Below are positions 8,549 to 16,840 of a DNA stretch of 64,000 bases, one piece after another (the first letter of the stretch is position 1; every line of letters begins with the position of its first letter). The stretch is from positions 62,001-126,000 of the forward strand of contig NZ_JAHKPO010000018.1 in assembly GCF_018860365.1 (NCBI RefSeq). The letters are read 5' to 3'. Source of the stretch: Arenibacter algicola. Lineage in GTDB: Bacteria; Bacteroidota; Bacteroidia; Flavobacteriales; Flavobacteriaceae. Under the pieces are notes generated by a model. The model was not told where the DNA came from and searched no databases. It saw only the letters and a program-made list of their open reading frames with translations. The position numbers and the translations under genes are program-made.

Positions 8549-9115
8549 TTATTCAACTTTAAGGGGTGGTCCAACTATCTTCATTTCATTATCCGCAAAT
8601 AAATGTTCCATTTCTTTGGGACTGGGTTCGTGGTCTAATTGGGACACGGCTACAAAAAAATTCTCCATTTTGCCAGCGGGTTGAAAGATGACAAGCATTT
8701 TACCTCTTTCCGAGACTTGGGTCCAAGCATGTGGCACTTTTTTGGGCAAAAATATGCTGTCCCCAACATTTAGATCAAAAGTTTCTTCCCCAACCTTAAA
8801 GTAGTAGGTACCCTCTAGGACATAAAACATTTCATCTTGGAAGTGGTGTACATGCAAAGGGGTCCCTTTTCCTGGTGTAAGTGAGGTTTGTTCAAAAATG
8901 GCCAGGTCCTTATCGGTATCACTACCGGATATTTTGACATCCAAAATATTGGCGTTTACTCCTTTCAAGGTTATGTGCCCGTGTATTCTGCCTTCGCCAG
9001 CCTTAACCTTAAAGCCTTTGACTTTTCTTCCAATAGCATCTTCTATGGATGAAAAAGATAACAAAGGCAATGTAGTCAGCGCAGATAGCGCTACGATAAA
9101 GCTATTTCTTTGCAT
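8549..9115 (-). CDS. Secreted cupin-domain protein
   Basis: A 188-residue protein with an N-terminal export signal (MQRNSFIVALSALTTLPLLSFSS) followed by one cupin barrel. The metal-binding cupin motif 1 is HVHHFQDEMFYVLEG, with G-x5-H-x-H-x(3-4)-E spacing, and motif 2 is GDSIFLPKKVPHAW. Such proteins bind a metal, but the reaction cannot be read from the sequence; quercetinase-like or purely sensory roles are both possible. It stands alone between ldhA and ppsA, with about 210 bp of non-coding DNA on each side. I found no Crp/Fnr palindrome upstream of it. Confidence 0.85.
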   Translation of the reverse strand: MQRNSFIVALSALTTLPLLSFSSIEDAIGRKVKGFKVKAGEGRIHGHITLKGVNANILDVKISGSDTDKDLAIFEQTSLTPGKGTPLHVHHFQDEMFYVLEGTYYFKVGEETFDLNVGDSIFLPKKVPHAWTQVSERGKMLVIFQPAGKMENFFVAVSQLDHEPSPKEMEHLFADNEMKIVGPPLKVE

Positions 9116-9331
9116 TTTCTAAAGAATAAAGGTTAAAAGGGGAAGTAAGAACATACCTTGTTGTTCCTATACCTAAGTTACGGAAAATGTAGATTGAACA
9201 TGAGGAAATTATGCAATCATAAAAATAAATTTTTGCTTAGCGCGATAAGTCATTAAATATTGAGATTTATTTCAAAAAAAACTGGTTTAGAACCTAAACT
9301 GGCGATCTAGGTCTTAATGGTTTTTATCACA

Positions 9332-11740
9332 TTAATTACTACTTTCCGCCATTCCAAAGCTGATTTTACTTTGCTCTGCCAAATTGATATTCTTGATACC
9401 ATCAATGAGCGCATCCGGACTAAAGGAGATGGAATTGATACCTTTTTCTACAAGAAATTGTGCAAACTCCGGATAATCACTGGGAGCCTGTCCGCAGAGT
9501 CCAATTTTTGTATTTGTTTTATGGGCCGAAGCAATGACCATAGCGATCATTTTTTTTACTCCCGGATCATTGGCATCAAAAATGTCGCTTAAGAGTTCCG
9601 AATCGCGATCCACACCCAAGGTCAATTGGGTAAGGTCGTTGGAACCAATGGAGAAGCCGTCAAAAAAATGTGCGAACTCTTCGGCGAGAATTACGTTGTT
9701 GGGAATTTCGGTCATCATATAGAGCTGCAGGCCGTTTTCGCTTCTTTTCAATCCGTAAGCTGCCATAAGATCTACTACTCTTTCTGCTTCCTTAAGGGTA
9801 CGACAAAAGGGAATCATAATCTTAACATTATTAAAACCCATTTCCTCCCGGACCATTTTCATGGCCTTGCACTCCAATTCAAAAGCTTCCTGATATTTGG
9901 GATGATAGTAGCGTGATGCTCCCCTAAAACCAATCATGGGGTTGGACTCCAATGGTTCAAATTCCTTACCACCTATTAAATTGGCATATTCATTGGATTT
10001 AAAATCACTGGTACGCACAATAACATCTTTGGGATAAAAGGCGGCTGCAATGGTGGCAATGCCCTCTGCCAGTTTATGCACAAAATAATCGGCCTTGTCA
10101 GGGTAGTGGTGGGTAAGTTTTTCAATAAGCGCTTTGGCCGAAGCATCTTTCAGGTGGTCAAAATGTTTTAAGGCCATCGGATGAATTTGTATGGAATTAT
10201 TGATAACAAATTCCAATCGCATAAGACCAACTCCGGAAGTGGGATAAAATGATAGTTTGAATGCCTGTTCCGGATCTGCCAAAATAAGCATGGGTTGGGT
10301 TGCGGGTTTTTTAAGTGATTTAATATCCACTGTTTTTTCATCCCATTTCAGTAATCCATCGTACACTACACCAGTATCCCCATCCGCACATGAAATGGTG
10401 ATATCTTGGCCATCCTTTATTGTTTTTGTAGCATTAAGAGTGCCAACAATGGCGGCAGCACCTACCTCACGGGCAACTATGGCTGCGTGACTTGTGCGTC
10501 CCCCTTGGTCCGTAATGATGCCGGCCGCTTTTTTAAGGATGGGATCCCAATCGGGATCTGTCTTTTCGGTGACAAGAATTTCTCCCGGTTGTAGTTTATC
10601 GGATTCTAATGGACTATGGATAATCCGTGCTTTCCCAGCCGATATTTTGTTGCCCAGACCCATTCCTCTAGTAATTTCCTTACCTTTTTCCAGTAAGGTA
10701 TAGGTACTGATTTTAAGTTTGTCCTTTTTTGCACTTTGTACCGTCTCCGGTCTGGCCTGGACTATAAACAATTCATTGGTCAGTCCGTCCTTTGCCCATT
10801 CTATATCCATTGGACGTCCATAATGCTCTTCAATGATCATGGACCATTGTGCAAGTTTTATCACTTCGGCATCGGTAAGTACAAATATTTCCTGTTTTTC
10901 TATTTTGGTATCTAGGTTAAGGGTACCACTGCCCGAGCTATCGTAAATCATGGTTTTTTCCTTGCTGCCCAATTTTCTGGAAATTATGGGTTGGCGAATG
11001 CTATTTTTCAAACTAGGTTTATACACAAAGTATTCGTCGGGATTTACACTTCCCTGAACTATATTTTCACCTAGGCCCCAAATACTGGAGACAAGAACTA
11101 CTTTATCAAAACCGGTGTCCGGATCTAAGGTGAAATTTACTCCGGAACAGGCCAGATCCGAGCGCACCATTAACTGAACGCCTATGGATAGCGCTACCTT
11201 TGTCTGGTCAAAATGATTGTCTTCGCGATATTTTATGGCCCTATCTGTAAACAGGGAAGCATAACATTTATGACAGGCGGCTATCAATTCATCAAACCCC
11301 TTTACATTGAGATAAGTTTCCTGTTGTCCGGCAAAACTGGCGTTGGGAAGGTCTTCTGCCGTAGCACTACTGCGGACCGCCAAGGAAATCTGGTTACCGT
11401 ATTTTTTAACTAGTACATTATATCCTTTTTCAAGGGAAGATTTGATGGCTTGTGGAAAATCCGCTTTGGCTATGCTTGTTCTTATAGCACTCCCTACTTC
11501 CCGTAAATTTGAAAAATCTTTCTTATCCAATTTTGCAATTTCGGCGAATATGGATTCCTTTAATTGCCCTTCTTTCAGGAAAAGCCAGTAGGCGTCAGAG
11601 GTGGTGGCAAATCCGTCAGGTACCTGTACACCCGTTAAGGTCAGTTTCTGGTACATTTCACCCAATGAGGCATTTTTGCCTCCTACTTCGGGCACATCGT
11701 TTATATCTATTTCGTTAAAGTGTTTTATGTAGTTTTTCAT
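9332..11740 (-). CDS. ppsA: Phosphoenolpyruvate synthase (pyruvate, water dikinase)
   Basis: Makes PEP from pyruvate and ATP, releasing AMP and phosphate; the gluconeogenic counterpart of pyruvate kinase. The 802-residue protein has the N-terminal PPDK ATP-grasp domain (GGKNASLGEM near residue 20, VAVRSSATAEDLPNASFAGQQ), the swivelling phosphohistidine domain (GGRTSHAAIVAREVG, catalytic His418), and the C-terminal PEP-binding barrel (GLMRLEFV, PMIGFRGASRY, GSNDLTQLTLGVDRDS, GLCGQAPSDYPEF with the catalytic Cys). It begins MKNYIKHFNEIDINDVPEVGGK, as usual for the family. A perfect TGAT-N4-ATCA palindrome is centred about 78 bp upstream, linking it to the fermentation genes. Confidence 0.96.
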   Translation of the reverse strand: MKNYIKHFNEIDINDVPEVGGKNASLGEMYQKLTLTGVQVPDGFATTSDAYWLFLKEGQLKESIFAEIAKLDKKDFSNLREVGSAIRTSIAKADFPQAIKSSLEKGYNVLVKKYGNQISLAVRSSATAEDLPNASFAGQQETYLNVKGFDELIAACHKCYASLFTDRAIKYREDNHFDQTKVALSIGVQLMVRSDLACSGVNFTLDPDTGFDKVVLVSSIWGLGENIVQGSVNPDEYFVYKPSLKNSIRQPIISRKLGSKEKTMIYDSSGSGTLNLDTKIEKQEIFVLTDAEVIKLAQWSMIIEEHYGRPMDIEWAKDGLTNELFIVQARPETVQSAKKDKLKISTYTLLEKGKEITRGMGLGNKISAGKARIIHSPLESDKLQPGEILVTEKTDPDWDPILKKAAGIITDQGGRTSHAAIVAREVGAAAIVGTLNATKTIKDGQDITISCADGDTGVVYDGLLKWDEKTVDIKSLKKPATQPMLILADPEQAFKLSFYPTSGVGLMRLEFVINNSIQIHPMALKHFDHLKDASAKALIEKLTHHYPDKADYFVHKLAEGIATIAAAFYPKDVIVRTSDFKSNEYANLIGGKEFEPLESNPMIGFRGASRYYHPKYQEAFELECKAMKMVREEMGFNNVKIMIPFCRTLKEAERVVDLMAAYGLKRSENGLQLYMMTEIPNNVILAEEFAHFFDGFSIGSNDLTQLTLGVDRDSELLSDIFDANDPGVKKMIAMVIASAHKTNTKIGLCGQAPSDYPEFAQFLVEKGINSISFSPDALIDGIKNINLAEQSKISFGMAESSN

Positions 11741-11812
11741 CTGCTAGATTATTGCGTTTTTTGAACATATCAATTCGATAACCAATATCACCCAATCCTG
11801 CGTGGTATAAAA

Positions 11813-11824
11813 TGATATTGATCA
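11813..11824. promoter_or_regulatory. Crp/Fnr-type palindrome upstream of ppsA
   Basis: TGATATTGATCA, with perfect TGAT/ATCA half-sites. The minus-strand element GATATTGG at 11782-11789 (4 of 6 fixed bases of TAnnTTTG) has its centre 33 bp from the palindrome centre. The ppsA ATG is 78 bp from the centre, nearly the same as for ldhA (80). Confidence 0.65.
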
Positions 11825-12010
11825 GTTCCTAACAGTATGCGATTGGAGATATTTTTGTTAAAGAATTTAAAAGGAAAAGCTGTCGATAAATATATGAATT
11901 ACGTAGTTGTAGGGCACTTTAACTGTAAATAGCTGACCACTTTAAATTGAAGTTAAGTTTGTTTTGGTAAACCTTCCCATTTAGGTTTGCAGAGTAGTAT
12001 TAAGAACATC

Positions 12011-12613
12011 TCACTTTGACAACCACTTACTTACTAAAACACTAATTATAACAGCCATGAGGAGTATAATGCCGCCAAAAACGGAATGGCGAACAATATC
12101 GACCTGATTTATTAGTTTTTCCATGGCACTGTGGAAGAAAAAACCCAAGCAAATATAAACTGAAACATATGCTAAGGAACCCATCATGTTTACGAGAAAA
12201 AAATTACGGTAATGCATTTTACCAAGTCCGGCAAGGATGGGGCCAAAAAATCGTACTTTGGGAATAAAGGCAATAATTAGCAAAGTGCGGACCTGATGCT
12301 TTTTCAATTTATCCTGAAATTTTTTTAAGATTTGCGCCCTCTTCTTTTGTTGTAATTTTTGTGTCCATTTATTTCCTGTGAAGGCCAAATAAAAATAAAT
12401 GTTGTCTACTACCATTAGTCCCAGGAGGGCCGCTATTCCCGCAAAGATTGGGTTAGCTATGTCTGTATGCGTGAGATAACCAACGGTTACCAAAACCAAT
12501 TCTTCTGGAATTGGGGTTAGTTGGTCGATTATAAAGAACCAAATAAAGATTCCTAGATAGGAGTAATGTGCAACGTAGTAGGTTATATCGTGTGTCTCCA
12601 TAATCGCCTTCAA
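12011..12613 (-). CDS. DedA-family inner-membrane protein (VTT domain)
   Basis: A 200-residue multi-spanning membrane protein of the DedA/SNARE-associated (VTT) family. Visible features are an N-terminal hydrophobic segment (YLGIFIWFFIIDQLTPIPEELVLV, where the Pro/Glu pair is typical), a second hydrophobic block (FAGIAALLGLMVVDNIYFYLAF), the amphipathic basic region KLKKHQVRTLLIIAFIPKVRFFGPILAGLGKM with the family's F-x-P-x-x-R motif, and two C-terminal helices. DedA proteins are linked to lipid scrambling and membrane-potential homeostasis. It overlaps the 3' end of mgtA by 4 bp, so the two are translationally coupled. Confidence 0.88.
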   Translation of the reverse strand: MKAIMETHDITYYVAHYSYLGIFIWFFIIDQLTPIPEELVLVTVGYLTHTDIANPIFAGIAALLGLMVVDNIYFYLAFTGNKWTQKLQQKKRAQILKKFQDKLKKHQVRTLLIIAFIPKVRFFGPILAGLGKMHYRNFFLVNMMGSLAYVSVYICLGFFFHSAMEKLINQVDIVRHSVFGGIILLMAVIISVLVSKWLSK

Positions 12614-15129
12614 AAGTGAATCGTCCTATAAAAATATTTTTTTAGGATTTCATTTGCTATACCATATAATACCACCACACCCATAAGCATGAGCACGGTT
12701 TGAAGTGGTAATACCGAAAGTTCCAATATTTTCCCCAAAGGAGTGTAGGGCAATCCTATTCCCAGGATAAACATGCCTAAGGTGGTAAACAATAAGAATT
12801 TTCCAGGTTTACTTTTATAGAATACTTTTTTGGAACGTAGCACCCATAAAACCACAAATTCTGTTAGAATGGTTACCATAAACCAGCCAGATCTAAAATG
12901 TTCCTGATCACTTTTGGTGATATATATTAAAATAGCAAATGTCAGAAAGTCGAAACATGAGCTTAGCAAACCAAAACGAATCATAAATTTTTTAATGAAC
13001 TTAAGGTTCCATTTTTTTGGCATAGCTATCCAGTCTTCATCCACATTATCTGATGGTATGGTCATTGCTGGAAAATCCGATATAAAATTTGTTGCCAAAA
13101 TTTGTTTCGGAAGCAAGGGCAGGAATGGCAAAAACATGGAGATTATGGCCATGCTAGTAATATTGCCAAAATTGGCACTGGTGGTCATGAAAATATATTT
13201 GATGGTGTTGACAAAAGTTTTCCTACCGGTTATAATACCATTTATCAAGACTTTAAGTTCTTTTTCCAGCAATATAAAGTCTGCGGTGTTTTTGGCTACA
13301 TCAACCGCGTTCTCAACGGAAATTCCTACATCAGCAGCCTGAATGGCAGACACATCATTGACCCCATCGCCAATATAACCTACCACATTACCGGATTTTG
13401 AAAGTAGATTTACAATTCTTTCCTTATGACTTGGTTCCAGTTCAGCAAAAATGTCTATTTCATTTACCTTTTTTATTAAAGCGATATCATCCAATTTATT
13501 TAGATCGGCCCCGGTCAATACCTTTTTTTCGCTGATGCCCAACTGTTTTCCTACGAAGAGACTTACATTTTTATTATCGCCGGTAAGGATCTTGAGAGTA
13601 ATGCCCAGGGTTCTCATTTGTTTTACTGAGTCAACCACTCCGGCCTTTACCGGGTCATCCAAGAAAATCATGCCTAAAAAGGTCATTTCTTTCTCCATGG
13701 AACGATCTATAATTTTTTCCTCCAAAGGTTTATAGGCCAAAGCAATAATTCGAAGTCCCTTTTTAGTGGATTCTTCGAAAAGGGTATTAATTTTTTTTCG
13801 GTAGGATTCAATAGCTTCTATGCTGCCATTGTTATCCACATAGGTGCAGACTTCCATTACTTTTTTAAAAGTTCCCTTTGTAATTATGAATTGGGAACCA
13901 TTTTGTTCCACAAGAATACTAAGCCGTTTACGCGTAAAGTCGAAGGGGACTTCATCCAATTTTTTGTAGTTGGTCAAATCCAACTTGTGTTGTTGTTTTA
14001 TAGCTTTATCTATTGGGTTGGCATAGCCTGTTTGGTAGATGGCATTTAAATAGGCCATATCCATAATCTTTTCATTTTTTATGCCATTGGTATCCAAATA
14101 GTCATGTATGTGAATTTCACCAGAAGTAAGGGTCCCGGTTTTATCGGAACAGAAGATATTCATGCTGCCAAAATTTTCAATGGACACCAATCGCTTGACG
14201 ATTACTTTTTGTGAGGCCATATGTCTGGCACCATAGGCTAAATTTATACTTACAATGGCGGGTAATAAAAAAGGAGTAACCCCTATGGCCAGGGTTAGGG
14301 AGAAAAGGAGGGAATCTATAAACGGCTTCTCGAAATAGACATTGACTGCAAAAATAATAAGGGCAAGCATAAGAGCAATCTCCATAAGCATATAGCCAAA
14401 CTTTCGCAATCCTCTTTCGAATTCTGTTTCTACTTTATTGGATTTTATCTTTTCTGCAATTTTGCCAAATTCCGTGTCTTTTCCCGTCAATACGGCAATA
14501 GCTTTAGCAAAACCACTGGTTATATGGGTTCCTTTGAATAAGCAATTGTAGCGATCTTTTAAGCTGGTGTCCACAGGCAATTTTCCTAACTTTTTTTCCT
14601 CCGGATAGGGCTCCCCTGTCAACATTGCTTCATTCACGAAGAGGTCATTGGCTTCAATGATTAGGCAGTCGGCAGGCACAACATCACCAGCGGATAGAAT
14701 AACTATATCTCCGGGAACTACTTTTTCCAAATCGATGGATTGTTGGGTGCCATCCCGTAATACTTTGGCGGTCACTTTTACCATTGCCAATAATTCTCTG
14801 ACTATGTTTTGTGCCCCTCTTTCTTGCCAAAAGCTTAGTACCCCACTTAAAATAATGATGCAGAATATAATGATGGCATCCACATGTTCTCCTAAAAAAA
14901 AGGAAAGGATATCTGCAAATAATAGCAGTGCCATAAAAGGACTTCTAAACTGATTGAATAGAAGCCAAAAATCTGATACATGTGAATTAGGGGCGAGGGT
15001 AATAGCGCCCGCCTTCTCCGTACGTATTTTTATTTCCTCTTGGGTAAGTCCCTTTACAGGATTTGAATTCAGCTCCTCGACCACTTCATCACTATATTTG
15101 GTCCAAAAAGGTGCTATTGACTTGGCCAT
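12610..15129 (-). CDS. mgtA: Magnesium-translocating-type P-type ATPase
   Basis: An 839-residue P-type ATPase of the MgtA/P3B kind, probably importing Mg2+ at the inner membrane. It has the N-terminal cation-ATPase segment, the actuator motif LTGEPYPEEK, phosphorylation motif CSDKTGTLTSG with Asp329, nucleotide-domain motifs (KRLSILVE, TKGTFKKVMEVC), hinge LTGDNKNVSLFVGKQLGI, and GYIGDGVNDVSAIQAADVGISV. The C-terminal membrane helices include the MgtA-like FISDFPAMTIPSDNVD segment. The family match is strong, but transport of another divalent ion cannot be ruled out. It follows the PNPOx-like gene by 92 bp and overlaps the dedA-like gene, so a three-gene operon is likely. Confidence 0.9.
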   Translation of the reverse strand: MAKSIAPFWTKYSDEVVEELNSNPVKGLTQEEIKIRTEKAGAITLAPNSHVSDFWLLFNQFRSPFMALLLFADILSFFLGEHVDAIIIFCIIILSGVLSFWQERGAQNIVRELLAMVKVTAKVLRDGTQQSIDLEKVVPGDIVILSAGDVVPADCLIIEANDLFVNEAMLTGEPYPEEKKLGKLPVDTSLKDRYNCLFKGTHITSGFAKAIAVLTGKDTEFGKIAEKIKSNKVETEFERGLRKFGYMLMEIALMLALIIFAVNVYFEKPFIDSLLFSLTLAIGVTPFLLPAIVSINLAYGARHMASQKVIVKRLVSIENFGSMNIFCSDKTGTLTSGEIHIHDYLDTNGIKNEKIMDMAYLNAIYQTGYANPIDKAIKQQHKLDLTNYKKLDEVPFDFTRKRLSILVEQNGSQFIITKGTFKKVMEVCTYVDNNGSIEAIESYRKKINTLFEESTKKGLRIIALAYKPLEEKIIDRSMEKEMTFLGMIFLDDPVKAGVVDSVKQMRTLGITLKILTGDNKNVSLFVGKQLGISEKKVLTGADLNKLDDIALIKKVNEIDIFAELEPSHKERIVNLLSKSGNVVGYIGDGVNDVSAIQAADVGISVENAVDVAKNTADFILLEKELKVLINGIITGRKTFVNTIKYIFMTTSANFGNITSMAIISMFLPFLPLLPKQILATNFISDFPAMTIPSDNVDEDWIAMPKKWNLKFIKKFMIRFGLLSSCFDFLTFAILIYITKSDQEHFRSGWFMVTILTEFVVLWVLRSKKVFYKSKPGKFLLFTTLGMFILGIGLPYTPLGKILELSVLPLQTVLMLMGVVVLYGIANEILKKYFYRTIHF

Positions 15130-15221
15130 GGGCTGTGAATTGAGTGGTTCAAAAAAATGGAAGTTTCACATTTTGGGAAATGGCTGGAAAATTGGGGGAA
15201 CTAACCTTGTCGATTACTTAT

Positions 15222-15674
15222 CTAGGTCTCTTTTCTTTTTCCAGTAATCTCTACTATTTTGATGCGATATACCGTTGGAGTTCCACGAGAGTACAATTTG
15301 CTGGAAAATTCACTAATAAATTCGGTTTCCCTATGCTCTTTCTCTAGGATAAGACCTTTTACCCCTTCTGTAAATTGATGCAACTTAAATTTGGCATCGG
15401 TACCTTGGAGTTCTTCGAAAGTGCCATGGGCCATTACCGATTGCCAATTGTTGGATGATTTTATTTCCTCTACCAATAATGTCACCGCAGTATTCTTGCG
15501 CATGGCATCTATCTTATGTCCGTCCGCCGAATAACTTATTAAAGAATGATCATCCTTATCATAATAATAGGTAATAGGGAGAACATAAGGCTTGTCCAGA
15601 TATATATACCCAAGGTGTCCGGTATAATTGCCTTTTAATAAACGTAAACTTTCGCTGGTGGTCAAATTTGTCAT
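15222..15674 (-). CDS. PNPOx-like flavin-binding split-barrel protein
   Basis: A protein of about 150 residues of the pyridoxamine-5'-phosphate-oxidase-like superfamily, related to NimA-type proteins. Visible features are GHLGYIYLDKPYVLPITYYYD, then HSLISYSADGHKIDAMRKN and VTLLVEEIKSSNNWQSVMAHGTFEEL, which form the usual FMN/haem-binding split barrel. The substrate is unknown. The frame is open back to a TTG at 15761, but that codon overlaps a perfect -7 box (TAGATTTG, 15759-15766). I therefore start at the internal ATG 15674 (MTNLTTSESLRLL), where the domain begins. A palindrome centred 33 bp upstream of the box centre suggests regulation with the fermentation genes. Confidence 0.85.
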   Translation of the reverse strand: MTNLTTSESLRLLKGNYTGHLGYIYLDKPYVLPITYYYDKDDHSLISYSADGHKIDAMRKNTAVTLLVEEIKSSNNWQSVMAHGTFEELQGTDAKFKLHQFTEGVKGLILEKEHRETEFISEFSSKLYSRGTPTVYRIKIVEITGKRKET

Positions 15675-15758
15675 ATTCTTTTCTGTAATCTTTAAACTAT
15701 ACTGTAACAGTTCTATGTTATACTCTAAAAGGCATTTCGTATGAATCCTTGATAGGAT

Positions 15759-15766
15759 CAAATCTA
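15759..15766 (-). promoter_or_regulatory. Bacteroidota -7 box of the PNPOx-mgtA-dedA operon
   Basis: TAGATTTG on the minus strand matches TAnnTTTG at all six fixed bases. Its centre is 33 bp from the centre of the palindrome at 15790-15801. The transcription start would fall near 15755, giving a leader of about 80 nt to the ATG at 15674. Confidence 0.6.
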
Positions 15767-15789
15767 ATTCCTTCTTTTTTGGTAAAATA

Positions 15790-15801
15790 TGATATTGGTC
15801 A
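15790..15801. promoter_or_regulatory. Crp/Fnr-type palindrome upstream of the PNPOx gene
   Basis: TGATATTGGTCA (TGAT/GTCA half-sites, 4-bp spacer). It is placed about 41 bp upstream of the start point predicted from the perfect TAGATTTG box, the classical class II activator position. Confidence 0.65.
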
Positions 15802-15848
15802 GTTCTGACTTCTGTATGTCAGGGTTTTCCTTATTAAATGTACCTGAA

Positions 15849-15860
15849 TGACTTAGGTCA
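15849..15860. promoter_or_regulatory. Crp/Fnr-type palindrome upstream of the PepSY-like gene
   Basis: TGACTTAGGTCA, with perfect TGAC/GTCA inverted half-sites. On the plus strand TAATTTGT at 15884-15891 (4 of 6 fixed bases; one base out of phase with an ATTTG) has its centre 33 bp downstream. The ATG at 15944 is about 89 bp from the palindrome centre. It lies 59 bp from the neighbouring site that faces the other way, so this intergenic region appears to hold one site per divergent promoter. Confidence 0.5.
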
Positions 15861-15943
15861 TTGTAGAAGCCTTAAGAATAGGATAATTTGTTATCAATGG
15901 ATCACAAACATCCATATTAACACTAATTAATAATTAAAACTTA

Positions 15944-16459
15944 ATGATCATGAAAAAAATTCTATTTGGTTTATTAGCCTTTGGACTAACCACCCAAGCC
16001 TTTTCTCAAATTATCCCTACGGTGGAGCTATCGGAGGTAACGGTATACGCCACGAACTATAAGTACCTTAACGATATAAACACGGGGGAGCTGGCCTCCA
16101 TACCGGTGAAGCTTCTGCAGCAAAAGGTGGCGACCTATGATATTAAAAGCTCCGAATTCTATCAGGATGATTATGACCTTTACAACATTACGTTCTTTAT
16201 TCCCGAGGGTAAAATTCTTGCCGCGTATGATGGCGAAGGGAAATTATTGCGTACTGCTGAAAAGTTTAAGGATATAAATCTGCCAACCTCTGTAAGGAAG
16301 TCCATTGCAGATCGTTTTCCTGAATGGGTTGTTACTAAAGATATTTATTTGGTCTCCTTTACCGATGCCGCAGGTGCCAAGAAAACCTACAAGGTTAAAT
16401 TGGAGAACGGGGATAAGATGTTAAGGGTAAAACTGGATGAAACAGGTAAATTTCTTTAG
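15944..16459 (+). CDS. Secreted PepSY-like protein
   Basis: A 171-residue protein with a Sec signal peptide (MKKILFGLLAFGLTTQAFSQ) and no lipobox. The mature part ends with a segment typical of periplasmic PepSY-like (PF11396-type) proteins: a strand ILAAYDGEGKLLRTAEKF, a helix LPTSVRKSIADRFPEW, then VTKDIYLVSFTDAAGAKKTYKVKLENGDKMLRVKLDETGKFL. The role is unknown; these domains are often inhibitory or binding modules. The start may be the ATG at 15944 or the one at 15950 (MKK). It is divergent from the PNPOx operon and has its own palindrome upstream, so it may belong to the same regulon. Confidence 0.75.
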   Translation: MIMKKILFGLLAFGLTTQAFSQIIPTVELSEVTVYATNYKYLNDINTGELASIPVKLLQQKVATYDIKSSEFYQDDYDLYNITFFIPEGKILAAYDGEGKLLRTAEKFKDINLPTSVRKSIADRFPEWVVTKDIYLVSFTDAAGAKKTYKVKLENGDKMLRVKLDETGKFL

Positions 16460-16840
16460 GATTTTTAATAGGTCTTACCTTTTACAAAACAATGGGTAGG
16501 AACTGATCCTAAATTCTGGTAAAGGACATTTCCATAGCGTTGGGATTAATAAGGCGCTTTGGAGATGTCCTTTCTCTATGGATTTATTTCAATCCCTTTA
16601 AGCGGGGAGTAATTGGGTGTACTAGTAGGGAATTGCTGGTAATTTGGATTATTGCGGAGAGATGTAGTTAAACCAAGAAGCCCAATACAACTGTATTCAT
16701 TTTTTAACAAACATAAAACTCTTGTTTTAAGCTGGCTTGATTAATAAAGAATACCTTATGCCTAAACACTTATATGATTTTTCTCATATTCTTTAACGTA
16801 TATTTCCCTTTATTTTGGGCTATCATATTTTATATTATCC
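16460..16840. other. 381-bp intergenic region with one large hairpin
   Basis: No credible coding frame was seen here. The notable element is the inverted repeat at 16521-16573, described separately. The last 100 bp before 16841 are very AT-rich and should hold the promoter of the ABC exporter genes, but I see no clean TAnnTTTG box. Confidence 0.6.
16521..16573. terminator. Long stem-loop after the PepSY-like gene
   Basis: The arms 16521-16534 (AAAGGACATTTCCA) and 16560-16573 (TGGAGATGTCCTTT) pair over 14 positions with a single A-G mismatch on the plus strand. Inside, 16536-16539 (AGCG) pairs with 16555-16558 (CGCT), leaving a 15-nt loop. It lies 61 bp after the stop codon of the PepSY-like gene. 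Only a short T-run follows, so it may be a terminator or a stabilising 3' hairpin. Confidence 0.5.

Noticed and set aside
11775-11795. A second TGATATTGGTTA-like sequence close to the ppsA promoter
   Set aside because: The second half-site (GTTA) is broken and it overlaps the expected -7 region of ppsA; chance is the simpler explanation.
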